A stretch of 64,000 bases of DNA, taken from contig JAKLMB010000026.1 of assembly GCA_022813625.1 (NCBI GenBank), positions 124,001 through 188,000 on the forward strand, in the 5' to 3' direction. The notes under the pieces are model-generated. The model saw nothing but the letters and a program-made list of their open reading frames with translations, made no database searches and was not told the origin of the DNA. Each line of letters begins with the position of its first letter. Within the stretch, counting starts at the first letter, position 1. Made by a program: the position numbers and the translations under genes. Shown one piece after another: positions 46,421-58,019 of the stretch. This DNA comes from Aaosphaeria pasadenensis. Taxonomy: Eukaryota; Ascomycota; Dothideomycetes; Pleosporales.

Positions 46421-47006
46421 AGGAGAGAGGAAGGAGAGCGACGCGTTGAATATACATATCCCGGCTGTTTGCATATACCTTGCACATATGAATATCCATC
46501 TTGCCATTTCTCCACCAATGCGTCTCCCTGTATTCGATGTAATTTCCCATGTCAAATACACGTACAGTCTTTCATGAAATACCCCACATGCAATGGCTAG
46601 CTATCTTTTGTGAACCGTATGGATTTCAAGCTTTGGTCGTTAGATGTTTCTGTTAGGGTTTGATTAAGATATGCGCCTGGTAAGACCTATTACTTATGCC
46701 GCGAGAAGAGGCGCTCAATAAAGATGTCGTTGATGACTGAAACTATGTTGCGTCAACCGGGACAAAATTTTACTACCTACCTTGCCCTTAGGGGCCACCG
46801 CTATGGATGCTTATATTAACTTGATGGAAGATCTATATAGATCCAAATACCCCACATTTGATATTGAGCAAGATGGAGAGGAGGGGCCCACATTATAACT
46901 ATTCATCAGATAAATATCTACCACCGTGATGCTTTCATATTGGTGAGGAATACAGAACCCTCATCGATCGTACAACCGGCGAGCAGCCGAAATTGAAGCG
47001 TTGACC
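46421..47006. promoter_or_regulatory. Upstream region of the GH2 gene
   Basis: No gene recognised. CTATATAG at about 46833-46840 and TATATAG-like sequence nearby could serve as TATA elements for the gene starting at 47007. An AT-rich promoter region, adjacent to the repeat nest. Confidence 0.4.
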
Positions 47007-49643
47007 ATGTCTACAATACACGAAGTGTTCCTTCTCCTGCTCTTGAGCTTCGTGATCTTATTCAACCATGGCGCAAACGCAGACAACATCAATGGCCATC
47101 GCGAACGTGCGTCGCAGCTTCCTGGTCGTGAACGAACCAACATCAACGCGAACTGGCGATTTCAACGCTTCACCAACAACCCAGACAACCTCAGCTACAC
47201 CAAATTGAAGCCCTGGATCCTACCCTCCGCCAACGATTTCGTCAAAGACGCTTCCCGCCGCGTGCAAAGACCCAAAGACCCGCCAGAAAATGTAACCTAC
47301 GCCCAAGCAACCTTCGACGACAGCTCCTGGGAGTCTTTGAACCTCCCTCACGACTGGGCGATCAAAGGTCCGTTCTACACCGGAAGCAATGCGCCCGTGG
47401 GAGGAGGCATGGGCCGCCTACCCAGCCAGGGCATCGGCTGGTATCGAAAGCGATTTTCTCTCACCTCTGCCGACGAGGGCAGAACAGTGTATCTGGACCT
47501 CGACGGCGCGATGTCATACGCAGCTGTCTGGCTTAATGGGAACCTTGTTGGCGGTTGGCCATATGGCTATGCTTCGTTTCGATTGGATCTGACTCCGTAT
47601 TTGAGGCTTGGGGATAACCAGTTGGCGATTCGACTGGATCAACCGCTTGAGTCCTCGAGGTGGTATCCTGGAGCTGGAATTTATAGGGATGTGTGGTTGA
47701 CGAAAGTTCATCCCGTTCACGTTGGTCAATCAGGCACGTATGTGACATCAAAGTCAGTCTCTGCGCAAACTGCTACTTTAGACCTCGCCGTGCAGGTGAA
47801 GAGTGCGGCGAAAAGTGGCGAGGCGACAGAGGTTCAGGTTGTGACAGATATTCATATCCTGGACGCCGGGACGGGGAGTCGAGGAAGCAAGATTGGCCAG
47901 TTCCCGAGCGCCAATATCAGTGTGAAGGCGGGGACGGTAGTGACGACCAATGCAACGGTCATATTGCAAAACCCGAAGTTATGGGGTCCTCCCCCAGCGC
48001 AAGAACCGAATCTGCATGTAGCAGTCACGAATATCTATGTCGGTGGAGAAGTCGTAGATACGTACGAGACTGAATTCGGAATCCGGTCGGTGTCATATGC
48101 CGGCGATGGCCTCAGAGTGAACGGGCAGAGGATTTACCTGCAAGGGGTCTGCCAGCATCACGACCTGGGATCACTTGGATCTGCTTTCAACATCGTAGCA
48201 GCTAGACGTCAACTATCCATGCTGCAAGATATGGGATCCAACGCCATTCGGACCTCGCACAATCCTCCTGCTCCACAACTGCTCCAGCTCGCAGACCGCA
48301 TGGGCATCTTAGTCCTCGACGAGATTTTCGATACCTGGGGAAGCCATAAAGTGAAGAACGATTTCCAGACAATATTCGCAGACTGGTCCGAGCCCGATCT
48401 CCGAGCCTTCATCCGTCGGGATCGCAACCATCCATCGGTCTGGGCCTGGAGCTTCGGCAATGAAATCGCGGAGCAACGGAGCAGCAACGGCGCCACGGCT
48501 GCCCAAAGACTTCGAGACATCATTCGAGAAGAAGATAGCACTCGTCGCACGACAGTGGGAATGAACAACGCGGGCCCCGATACAGCATTTACTTCCATAG
48601 TAGATCTCATTGGTCTCAACTATCAAGGCGAAGGCATGGGTACCGGAGCGCCCACGTTCCAGAACTTCAGGAGTAAATTTCCAGACAAAATGATCTTCAG
48701 TACAGAAAGCTCTTCCGTGGTCAGCTCGAGAGGGACGTATCTGTTCCCCGTCGCGAGTGGTAATAGCGTCACGGTGAATACGAATGGCCAAGGCGCCGAT
48801 TCCCGTACACGACAAGTGAGTTCTTATGAGTTGTATGCAGTGTCGTGGGGAGCTTCGCCCGACAAGGTGTTCGCCGGCCAGGACCAGTATCCGTACGTCG
48901 GCGGTGAGTTCGTCTGGACGGGTTGGGACTATTTGGGCGAACCAACACCATTCGATTCGTCGCGGAGCAGCTACTTCGGGATAATCGATCTGGCAGGATT
49001 CCCAAAGGATAGGTTCTACCTGTACCAGGCACGTTGGAATCCGAATGTGAAGATGGCCCATATCCTCCCGCATTGGAACTGGCCGGACAGAATTGGTCAA
49101 GTCACGCCCGTCCACGTCTTCTCGTCTGGCGACGAGGCTGAACTGTTTGTGAATGGTGTATCACAAGGTCGCCAAAAGAAAGCAACATCTACTTACAGAT
49201 TCCGGTGGGATAAAGTTACATACCAGTCCGGTGAAGTCAAGGTAGTCACCTACAAGAATGGCAAAGAGTGGGCGACCGCAACGAGGCGCACAACTGGAGC
49301 TGCCGCAAAATTGAATATCACGACGTATGGAAACCGAACAAGCATCAGGGCTAACGGAGAGGACCTATCATTTCTAACAGTTGCTGTCGTGGATGAGAAG
49401 GGCGACGTTGTGCCAGACGCTGAGCCGACGATTGCTTTCTCTGTCAAAGGTGCTGGGGAAATCGTGTCAACTGATAATGGAGATCCAACAGATATGACCG
49501 TATTCCCATCGAAGGAACGGAAAGCGTTTAGAGGGCTGTCTTTGGCTATTGTACGTGCAAAGACAGGGGGTTCTGGAGCCATTGTTGTTGGAGCCCAGGC
49601 GAGTGGTCTTGGATCCGCCGAGTTCACACTTCAGATCGAGTAG
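47007..49643 (+). CDS. Secreted glycoside hydrolase family 2 enzyme (beta-galactosidase-like)
   Basis: Exo-acting retaining glycosidase, secreted. The ATG at 47007 opens a signal peptide (about residues 1-25, Leu-rich core). Intronless, 878 residues. Domain order: sugar-binding jelly roll (INANWRFQR, SLNLPHDWAIKGPF, GIGWYRKRF, VWLNGNLVGGWPYGY), immunoglobulin-like domain, TIM barrel (LQGVCQHHDLG, IRTSHNPPAPQLL), then C-terminal beta domains. Acid/base Glu is in SFGNEIAEQ (about Glu486) and the nucleophile in MIFSTES (about Glu567), the standard GH2 pair. Similar sequences are annotated as beta-galactosidases, but the family also includes mannosidases, glucuronidases and exo-glucosaminidases, so specificity is open. 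Converges with the lactonase gene. Confidence 0.9.
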   Translation: MSTIHEVFLLLLLSFVILFNHGANADNINGHRERASQLPGRERTNINANWRFQRFTNNPDNLSYTKLKPWILPSANDFVKDASRRVQRPKDPPENVTYAQATFDDSSWESLNLPHDWAIKGPFYTGSNAPVGGGMGRLPSQGIGWYRKRFSLTSADEGRTVYLDLDGAMSYAAVWLNGNLVGGWPYGYASFRLDLTPYLRLGDNQLAIRLDQPLESSRWYPGAGIYRDVWLTKVHPVHVGQSGTYVTSKSVSAQTATLDLAVQVKSAAKSGEATEVQVVTDIHILDAGTGSRGSKIGQFPSANISVKAGTVVTTNATVILQNPKLWGPPPAQEPNLHVAVTNIYVGGEVVDTYETEFGIRSVSYAGDGLRVNGQRIYLQGVCQHHDLGSLGSAFNIVAARRQLSMLQDMGSNAIRTSHNPPAPQLLQLADRMGILVLDEIFDTWGSHKVKNDFQTIFADWSEPDLRAFIRRDRNHPSVWAWSFGNEIAEQRSSNGATAAQRLRDIIREEDSTRRTTVGMNNAGPDTAFTSIVDLIGLNYQGEGMGTGAPTFQNFRSKFPDKMIFSTESSSVVSSRGTYLFPVASGNSVTVNTNGQGADSRTRQVSSYELYAVSWGASPDKVFAGQDQYPYVGGEFVWTGWDYLGEPTPFDSSRSSYFGIIDLAGFPKDRFYLYQARWNPNVKMAHILPHWNWPDRIGQVTPVHVFSSGDEAELFVNGVSQGRQKKATSTYRFRWDKVTYQSGEVKVVTYKNGKEWATATRRTTGAAAKLNITTYGNRTSIRANGEDLSFLTVAVVDEKGDVVPDAEPTIAFSVKGAGEIVSTDNGDPTDMTVFPSKERKAFRGLSLAIVRAKTGGSGAIVVGAQASGLGSAEFTLQIE

Positions 49644-49954
49644 AAGTCTCAGAATCGAGAACTAAGGGTTTTGGCCTTTTAAATGAAGAACATTCGATCT
49701 GGATAAACACAAATGAGCTGGTACCGTAGCATTGCTTGGAAATATGATTTGTTGTGACATGTCGTGATTTAGATCTTGAAGTCCTAGGTTAGGGAGGGAG
49801 GCACCTGAGTGTAGCTGTGTAACTGTACAGGTCGGTATATAGTGTCTAGCTATGGGTTAATTCCAGGTGTACGCAACATGGAACAGTAGCAAGCCCAATA
49901 TTGTCAAAGAACGGACAAGTAGCAACAGGTGACCGCCTTTAGGACAATAGAGGT
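49644..49954. other. Convergent spacer
   Basis: 311 bases between the 3' ends of the GH2 and lactonase genes. Nothing recognised apart from likely 3' untranslated sequence. Confidence 0.5.
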
Positions 49955-51288
49955 TCAGTACTTTTGTGCCCCAGTTGTTCCTAGCTGTACTCTATACAAG
50001 TAGGTTCGTCCGGCAATGTACAGCCAGTCGTCCACAAACTGCATATTGACAGCAACATCCCCCTGGGCGACGTTGATCTTGCCAATCAGCTGGCCACCAG
50101 GGCTGAATACGTCGACACCACCCGTGACGCCTCCATACACTCTTCCCGCAGCATCAACCTTGATGCCATCGGGGAATCCCGCATCTGCGTACGCAAAAAT
50201 TCCCGCTAGCTGTAGCGGAGGGCTGTTCGATCCTTCCGGCTGAATGTTGAACTGATAAATGGTTCTTTGACCAGCAGGATCAGCTGAAGTCTCGCCGCGA
50301 GCTGTGACGTACAATCTATCCTCGCCCGGAGAAAGAGCAACACCGTTGGGATTAAGCCAGATGCCCGTTCCGGCGCCCGCGACCTGACGCACATCGCCAG
50401 TGTTGATGTCCCAGCGCCATACGCCATTTGCAAGCTCTGGCTTAAGAGTATCGTTGAAGTTGTCGAAGCCATAGTACCCGTCAGTGAAGAATGCAATACC
50501 GTCAGAAGTGAGAACGACATCGTTCGGGGAATTGAAACGATGGCCGAGAAAGTTGTTAAGCACGACCTCCGTCTCAAGCGTGAGTGGATCCATGCGCACG
50601 ATGCCGCCAGGGTTGGTGTAGTTGCCTTCCTGTGCCCAGTAGATATTCCCGTCCTGATAAAACGCCCCGTTTCCCACTGTAAGTTGAGGTTGCGGGTATA
50701 CTTTTTCGACGACGGGTTTGCTTTCGTTGAGGTTTACTCGCCACACCCAGGGCATTGCATCGGTCGAGAAACCCTCCTTGGGAGGATGGAGCTCAGCAAA
50801 GAAGATGCAGTTGCATTCAGGAGAATAGACAGTTCCATCATGCACGAGGCGATTGGCGAAAGAAGGGCCGGGTGGGAACTCAAAGATAGTCTCTACTGAT
50901 TTGTTGCTTTGGAAATTATCAACCCCAAGAACCTATAAGAAGATGAGTGACGACCTTAACCCGCTGTGGATGCTGATACACTTGCTATCCATGTACGTAC
51001 CTCATAGAAACCTTGGTCAAAAACGATGAAGTTGGCGTCGCGGCGAGATTGAAGAGTTTTTGCAGCAGTTGATTCGCTTTCATCGAGAGACTCGGTCTCC
51101 CACCAAGTGGTAGTAACATTGCGATTGAAGTTCTTCACTGCAAATACGTTCCGGAAACTCGGCGAGACCTCGACGATTGAAGGCCCGACCTTCAACTCTG
51201 AAATGACACCTCTAGGCACAGCAACCGCGCTACATGAACAGGTGAGTAGCGAGACTACGACAATAGCGGGTCGAAAGTGAATTTTCAT
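49955..51288 (-). CDS. Secreted SMP-30/gluconolactonase-like lactonohydrolase
   Basis: Putative calcium-dependent lactone hydrolase with a six-bladed beta-propeller, secreted. Exon 1 is 51288-51001 and exon 2 50932-49955, separated by a 68-nt intron (GTACGT...TTATAG), giving 421 residues. The N-terminus is a signal peptide (MKIHFRPAIVVVSLLTCSCS). Propeller motifs: GPSFANRLVHDGTVYSPE, GNGAFYQDGNIYWAQEG, NSPNDVVLTSDGIAFFTDG (the Asn-Asp metal site), GIWLNPNGVALSPGEDRLYV and AGFPDGIKVDAAGRVYGG (Asp-Gly metal site). Length fits fungal lactonohydrolases. It is convergent with the GH2 gene. Confidence 0.88.
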
Positions 51289-52488
51289 ATTGCTGATTAT
51301 CAGTACAAATTGTGGAGCTACGACTATTGGATCAGAGCAAGTAATTACATGTTATATATGCTTTACGTACCCCGCTCCTTTCATTCCATTGCTATTCTGT
51401 TTTCCATAGCCAGCTACATAACACGGCAATGATTTACACAGCAACCGTGGAAAATGACGATGATTGTTCGCGCTGGGGTGTTTCGGGATCAAAGCCGTGG
51501 ACCGCCGGAAAGATACCGAGCAGTAACCTCTCACCCTCTGCACCAAGATTTGCGGGGGAGTACCTCTGGGCGGCATGTTTCGAAATCCATCCATGCCTCC
51601 CGCTGGCGGCTGAAAGCCGTTCATCTGATAATTCCTGGAGGTAAGAGGATCCTCTGCCTGTGCACTATTAACGATACTAGGCGAGAGGGTCAGTAATTTA
51701 GAGGTTATCGACAATAGGGACCTCAGAGGTTATTGGGGGTGGTTGAAATCGACCCCAAAGGTATCTCTGGTGACTCTATTTGTACTGTATGGGAAATCGC
51801 GTTCTTATAATGCAGGAGTGATCTGAGAGTCCCCCCGACGTAACTAGGACTGTTAGTTAGTGTAGAAGGTGCAATCTGTGCTGATTCAGTCACAAACTGA
51901 TCCTAAATAGCTTCAGAATTATCGAAACCGGTTAAATTCCATACAAATTACAGTAGCGATGATGACTCCGCCGCCAGCACCTGGCCCCTGCAAACTGGCG
52001 GCCACCGATCAAACCTGTGGTAATCACCGATCAAATACCGTCATTCTGTCTGATCCACGAGGCGTAGGAGGCGTAGGAGGCACAGGGAGGCACAGGCAGA
52101 GGAGAGGGGGAGTTGGAGTTGGTGCCAAGCCCCCGACCCGACATCGCCGGCGCCGCGGAATTTGACTCTATAGAGGGAATGGGTACATACCCAGTCACAG
52201 TACATGGTAATACGTAGCATGGCACCTCCCCCACGGCCCAAAAAAAGATTATTGCTCGTTACTTTTGTACAATAGCTGTTTTGCCGGCTCCCTTTGAGTC
52301 ACCTTCATTCACATCACTACCAACAACACTTCTACCTTCACACACATTCTGATCCATACTGTTTTGACATCCCAAAAGCATTCGGCCTTTTGTCCATTGG
52401 CCTCTAGGGCACACTCGCTTCCCGCACCTTCTTCTCCGTCTTCGGAATCATCTCTTCCCCCGCCATTCACGGTCCCTCGAGCAAGACC
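51289..52488. other. Divergent promoter region, lactonase / ARO1
   Basis: 1.2 kb. A short tandem repeat GGCGTAGGA/GGCACAGG is at about 52063-52098. The 200 bases before the ARO1 start are pyrimidine-rich (CTTCTCCGTCTTCGGAATC and similar), typical of a transcribed leader. A minus-strand frame at 51352-51714 has no recognisable domain. Confidence 0.5.
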
Positions 52489-55400
52489 ATGGCTGCGAAC
52501 GGAGCGGCAGAGCCCACAAAGGTCTCAATCCTGGGGAAGGATTCCATTGTGGTCGACCATGGGATTTGGCAGAGCTACATTGCCCGCGATCTGATCACCA
52601 ATATCCCATCCTCTACCTATGTCCTCATCACCGACACCAACATCGGCCCGCTCTACATCCCGACCTTCGAACAGAGCTTCAACCGTGAAGTCTCGAGCCT
52701 CTCCTCTCCCCCCCGACTCCTTACCTACACAATACCGCCCGGCGAGAACTCGAAATCGAGATCCACAAAGGGCGTGGTGGAGGACTGGTTGCTGTCGCAA
52801 GGATGCACGCGCGACACCGTGATAATTGCGCTGGGCGGAGGAGTGATTGGCGACATGATCGGATTTGTCGCCGCCACCTATATGCGCGGAATCAAGTTCG
52901 TCCAGGTGCCCACAACGCTCCTGTCCATGGTGGACTCATCAATTGGCGGAAAGACGGCCATTGACACACCTGCGGGCAAAAACTTGGTCGGCGCATTCTG
53001 GCAGCCGGAGCGCATCTACATAGACTTGCAATTCTTGCAGTCATTGCCAAAGCGGGAGATCATCAACGGCATGGCCGAGGTCGTAAAGGTATGATAAACC
53101 GTGCGGGGTTGTCACGACGAAAGTATACTAACTAAACACCTCTCCAGACTGCAGCCATCTGGGACGAAGAGGAGTTCACCGCGCTCGAGGGCAACGCAGA
53201 GGCAATCCTCCAAGCAATCGATCAGAAGCCCGTCAATGGCCGCCGGAATCTCGATTCCATTGCTACCATCCTCAAACGAATCGTTCTCGGATCCGTGCGC
53301 GTCAAAGCAGAGGTTGTATCAGCAGACGAACGGGAGGGCGGCCTGCGGAATTTGTTGAACTTCGGACATTCAATTGGCCACGCTATGGAGGCTATATTGA
53401 CCCCCCAGATTCTCCACGGCGAAGCCGTCGCTATGGGAATGGTGAAAGAGGCCGAGCTTGCCCGCTACCTGGGCGTATTGGACCCTTCAGCTGTTGCGCG
53501 ACTCTCTAAGTGCATTGCAAGCTACGGACTTCCTACTTCGTTGAACGACAAGATCGTACGGAAGCGCTCTGCGAACAAGCACTGCCCTGTGGACGAATTA
53601 ATTCGAATCATGGCCGTCGACAAGAAGAACGCCGGTAAACAAAAGAAGGTCGTACTTCTTTCCGGCATCGGAAGGACCTATGAAAAGAAGGCCAGCTCTG
53701 TTGCCGATCGAGATATCAAGCTTATCCTTTCACCGGCTGTGTCCGTCCACCCCGGTGTTCCCTCTGATCTGAACGTAGTCTGCACGCCCCCTGGATCGAA
53801 GAGTATTTCCAATCGTGTGTTGGTTCTTGCTGCCCTTGGAACTGGATCCTGCCGCATCACCAATCTCCTTCATTCAGACGATACTCAGGTCATGCTGGAT
53901 GCTCTAGCGAAGCTCCAAGGTGCATCTTTCTCCTGGGAGAATGACGGCAAGGAACTCGTAGTCACCGGTAACGGAGGCCAGCTTAAAGCCACTAATGATG
54001 AGCTCTATCTGGGCAATGCTGGTACTGCATCGCGATTCCTGACCTCTGTAGCGGCGATTGCATCGTCACACTCGGGAATTACATCCACCGTACTCACCGG
54101 AAATGCACGCATGAAGGAGAGGCCCATTGGCCCACTGGTCAAATCCCTCCGCTCCATGGGTATTGATGTGAACTACAATGAGAAGGAAGGAAGCTTGCCG
54201 TTGCGAATCTCCGCCTGCGGAGCTTTTGGTGCAAGCACGGGAGAGCGGGCATTCTCTGGCGAGATCGAGCTCGCAGCAACCGTCTCGTCCCAGTATGTTT
54301 CTTCCATCCTTATGGCCGCACCATACTCGAGCAAGCCAGTGACTCTTCGATTGGTTGGCGGTAAACCCATCTCTCAGCCATATATCGACATGACCATCGC
54401 CATGATGGCCGCTTTCGGCGTGCAAGTAGAGAAGTCACAATCCGAGCCCAACACATACCACATCCCTAGCAAGCCTTACACGAACCCCTCCGAATACGTC
54501 GTGGAGAGCGATGCCAGCTCAGCCACTTACCCTCTCGCGATTGCCGCCATCACGGGTACGACTTGCACGGTCCCTAACATTGGTTCCGCCTCCCTACAAG
54601 GAGATGCTCGATTCGCCGTCGAGGTTCTGAAGCCAATGGGCTGCAAAGTCGAGCAGTCCGAGACTTCCACGACTGTCACCGGCCCTCCTAGAGGAGAATT
54701 GAAGGCTGTTAAGGAGATCGACATGGAGCCAATGACTGATGCCTTCCTTACTGCATCTGTCCTTGCTGCTGTTGCGAAATCGAATGGTACTTCCACTAGT
54801 ACGAGGATTTATGGAATTGCCAACCAGCGTGTAAAGGAGTGCAACCGCATCCAAGCAATGGAGGATGAACTCGCTAAGTTCGGTATCACATGCAGGCAAT
54901 TTGACGATGGTATCGAGGTCGATGGCCGCGGTTACGAGCTGGATGCTCCACGAGTTGGAATTCATTGCTACGACGATCATAGAGTAGCAATGAGCTTCGG
55001 CGTCCTTTCTCTCGTCGCACCAAAGCCTGTTCTCATTCTCGAGAAAGACTGTACAGGCAAGACTTGGCCAGGATACTGGGACATCCTCAACCAGCAATTC
55101 AAGGCTGAGCTTGATGGTGTTGAGCCGCCACTCGTCCTCCATGACAGCCATCGCGGTCTCAAGACCCACGAAAAGTCTATCTTCATCATCGGTATGCGAG
55201 GCGCTGGCAAGACCACTACGGGTGGTTGGGCATCTCGCATCCTGGGATGGCCTTTGCAGGATTTGGACACTGCCCTTGAAGAGGAGGTTGGAATGACAAT
55301 CCCCGAACTGATCAAATCCAAGGGTTGGGACGGCTTCCGCGATGAAGAACTGAAACTACTCCACAAGACGATGAAGGAGAAGCCCACTGGCCACATCCTG

Positions 55401-57427
55401 GCATGCGGAGGTGGCATTGTAGAGATGCCCGAAGCTCGCAAGGCTCTTGCCAAGTACCAGCAGGACGGTGGTATCGTTCTCTTGGTGACCCGCGACATCG
55501 AGAAGGTCATGGGATTCCTGCAAATCGATAAGACACGCCCCGCGTATGTTGAGGATATGAGGGGTGTGTGGCTTCGACGGAAGCCTTGGTATGTGGAATG
55601 CAGCAACTACCATTTCCACACACAGAGCGTAGATTCCGTTGGTCTTGCAAACACCTTGGAGGATTTCGCTCGCTTCTTGGCTTTGATCTCTGGCAAAGGG
55701 GAAGCACTGAAGGCATTGAAGAAGAAGAAACAATCCTTCTTCGTATGCCTATCCGCGCCCGAGATTCTACCTTGGGTGAAGAAGCTGCCCGAAATTGTGG
55801 TTGGGTCAGATGCTGTTGAGTTGCGAGTTGATCTTCTCCAGGATCCCAACTCACCAGAAGGCATGCCATCACCAGAATTCGTCGTGGATCAACTCGCCTT
55901 GCTACGCACCGTCATCTCAGTACCCCTGATCTTCACACTTCGTACCAAGGCACAAGGTGGAAAATTCCCCGATGAGGCATACAACGAGGCACAGCAACTC
56001 TACAGAACCGCATTGCGGTTGGGTGTTGAATTTGTGGACCTGGAAATGACCATGCCTGAAGAGATTCTTCGTGAGGTTTCCGAGAATCGCGGCTTCTCCA
56101 ACATCATTGCGTCGCATCACGACCCTCAGGGTCAGCTCTCCTGGAGCAATGGCTCTTGGATCTCGTACTACAACAAGGCTCTTCAGTACGGCAACGTCAT
56201 CAAGCTTGTTGGTGTCGCGAAGACCCTTCAGGACAATTTCGCTTTGGCGGAATTTAAGACTTGGGCCGAAAGCTCCCATCCCGTGCCTGTCATCGCAATC
56301 AACATGGGAGAGCATGGTAAGCTTAGCAGGATATTGAACAACTTCATGACGCCCGTTTCGCACCCGCTCTTGCCTTCGGCCACAGCACCTGGTCAACTCT
56401 CTGCTGCCGATATTCGAAGCGGTCTGTCCCTGATGGGCGAGATCTCACCCAAGAAGTTCTGGATCTTCGGCTCTCCAGTGCAACAGTCGAGATCGCCCCC
56501 TCTACACAACACACTCTTCGGAGAGACAGGCTTGCCCCATAGCTACGGGATCCACGAGACCACCGATGCGTCCACCATCGAGCAATACATCCGCGCTCCA
56601 GACTTCGGAGGTTCATCGGTCACCATTCCCTTGAAGCAAGACGTTCGGCCGCTCCTCGATGCCGTTGGTCCTGAAGTCGATGCCATCGGCGCACTCAACA
56701 CCATCGTGCCCGAGACTGCAACCGACGAGTCCGGCAAGACGGTGACGCGCCTCGTAGGAAGAAACACAGACTATCTCGGCATGATCCTCGTCCTCCGCAA
56801 CGCTGGAGCCCAAGGAAGCGCTGGACTGCAGAGCGCTCTCGTCATCGGCGGCGGCGGCACATCTCGCGCAGCCATCTACGCCCTCCACGAGATGCAATAC
56901 TCCCCCATCTACCTCCTCGCCCGCAACCCAGGGAAGCTCTCCACTCTCATCGAAGAGTTCCCGCCAACCTACAACCTCCGCGTCATCCCCGATGTCTCCT
57001 CCGTCAACGAGATCGAGAAGATCCCCACCGTCGCCATCGGCACCATCCCAGCGAACGAGCCCATCGACCCGTCTATCCGCGAGACCCTCTGCGCATTGTT
57101 CGACAAGGCCAAGGACGAGAAGATCGCAGAAAACGCACCCATCGGATCGCTCCCCGCGAACGGCCGTGTGCTGCTAGAGATGGCATACCACCCTCCCGTC
57201 ACCGCCTTGATCCAACTCGCCAAGGACGCAGGCTGGAACACGGTCAACGGCCTGGAGGTCCTCGTCGGCCAAGGCGTCCACCAGTTTGAGTACTGGACCG
57301 GCATCAAGCCACTGTACCGGACTGCGAGGGTAAGTCCGATCCCACCAACGTTACTCTATCTCTTCACCTGGAGACAACCGCTAACCAATTCTTCCAGGAA
57401 GCCGTCTTCGGCACCAAATCTGAATAG
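52489..57427 (+). CDS. ARO1: Pentafunctional AROM polypeptide (shikimate pathway)
   Basis: Catalyses five consecutive cytosolic steps from DAHP to EPSP. Exons 52489-53088, 53148-57329 and 57398-57427 (introns 59 and 68 nt; the last exon codes only EAVFGTKSE) give 1603 residues, the usual length. Domain order is classical. 3-dehydroquinate synthase: IIALGGGVIGDMIGFVAATY and NFGHSIGHAMEA. EPSP synthase: PGSKSISNRVLVLAALG, LGNAGTASRFLTS, CNRIQAMEDELAKFG. Shikimate kinase: GMRGAGKTTTGGWA and LACGGGIVEMPEAR. Type I dehydroquinase: VDLEMTMPEE, ASHHDPQG with the Schiff-base Lys in VIKLVGVAKT. Shikimate dehydrogenase: GSPVQQSRSPPLHNTLFG and VIGGGGTSRAAIYAL. No domain is broken. Confidence 0.98.
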
Positions 57428-58019
57428 GGGGAAACCCATCTCATTCGCAACACATCGCCACAGACCCAGGGGGAAGAGAGAAAAAAACAAAATATCTGTA
57501 TCAGATCTGTCCGTCCGTACTGAATCAACTTCGTGGGCCGCTCGCTCATGCTCGTGTGTTTTACAGTACAGTGTACGTCTTAGTTGTCCATAGAAAACAA
57601 TCAATATAACTACAAGAATAGAAAATCTTCTCCACCGCACGCACGGAAACAATTTTCTTCGCCAATTGAAAAATGCACAGTCCAATATGTCTCACTCCCC
57701 CTTTTTTTTTCCAGCACGTTCTCTTTCGGTGGGTTAGGGCTGAGACAACGGGGAGAGGAGGAATACATGAGCAAGCAAAAAGCAAACAAATGAACGAACG
57801 AGCGAACAGAACAGACCCACCCCCCCGAACTAAACTGAACTGAACTGAACTGAACATGCGTATATGAATGATGGATGCCCCCCTTTCCTTCTTCTTCCTC
57901 TTCCCTATCTTCATAACCGACCTCCCAATTCACCTTGCTGCGCACTTCCACACTTCCATCTTCAGAAGAAGGGCGCCACAAGCCAGACAAATCCAGACAA
58001 CCCACAGCACACACGCAAA
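57428..58019. other. ARO1 3' flank
   Basis: 592 bases. Contains a short T run and a TGAAC pentanucleotide repeat (about 57832-57853). No gene recognised; the right end is the likely leader of the acidic ORF. Confidence 0.5.

Noticed and set aside
48309..49115. 268-codon minus-strand frame inside the GH2 gene
   Set aside because: Antisense of a fully conserved glycosidase domain, with no domain of its own.
51352..51714. Minus-strand frame of 120 codons between the lactonase gene and ARO1
   Set aside because: Contains a protein-like stretch (QPPAGGMDGFRNMPPRGTPP), but no plausible splicing extends it and no family is recognised; might be a gene remnant, too weak to annotate.
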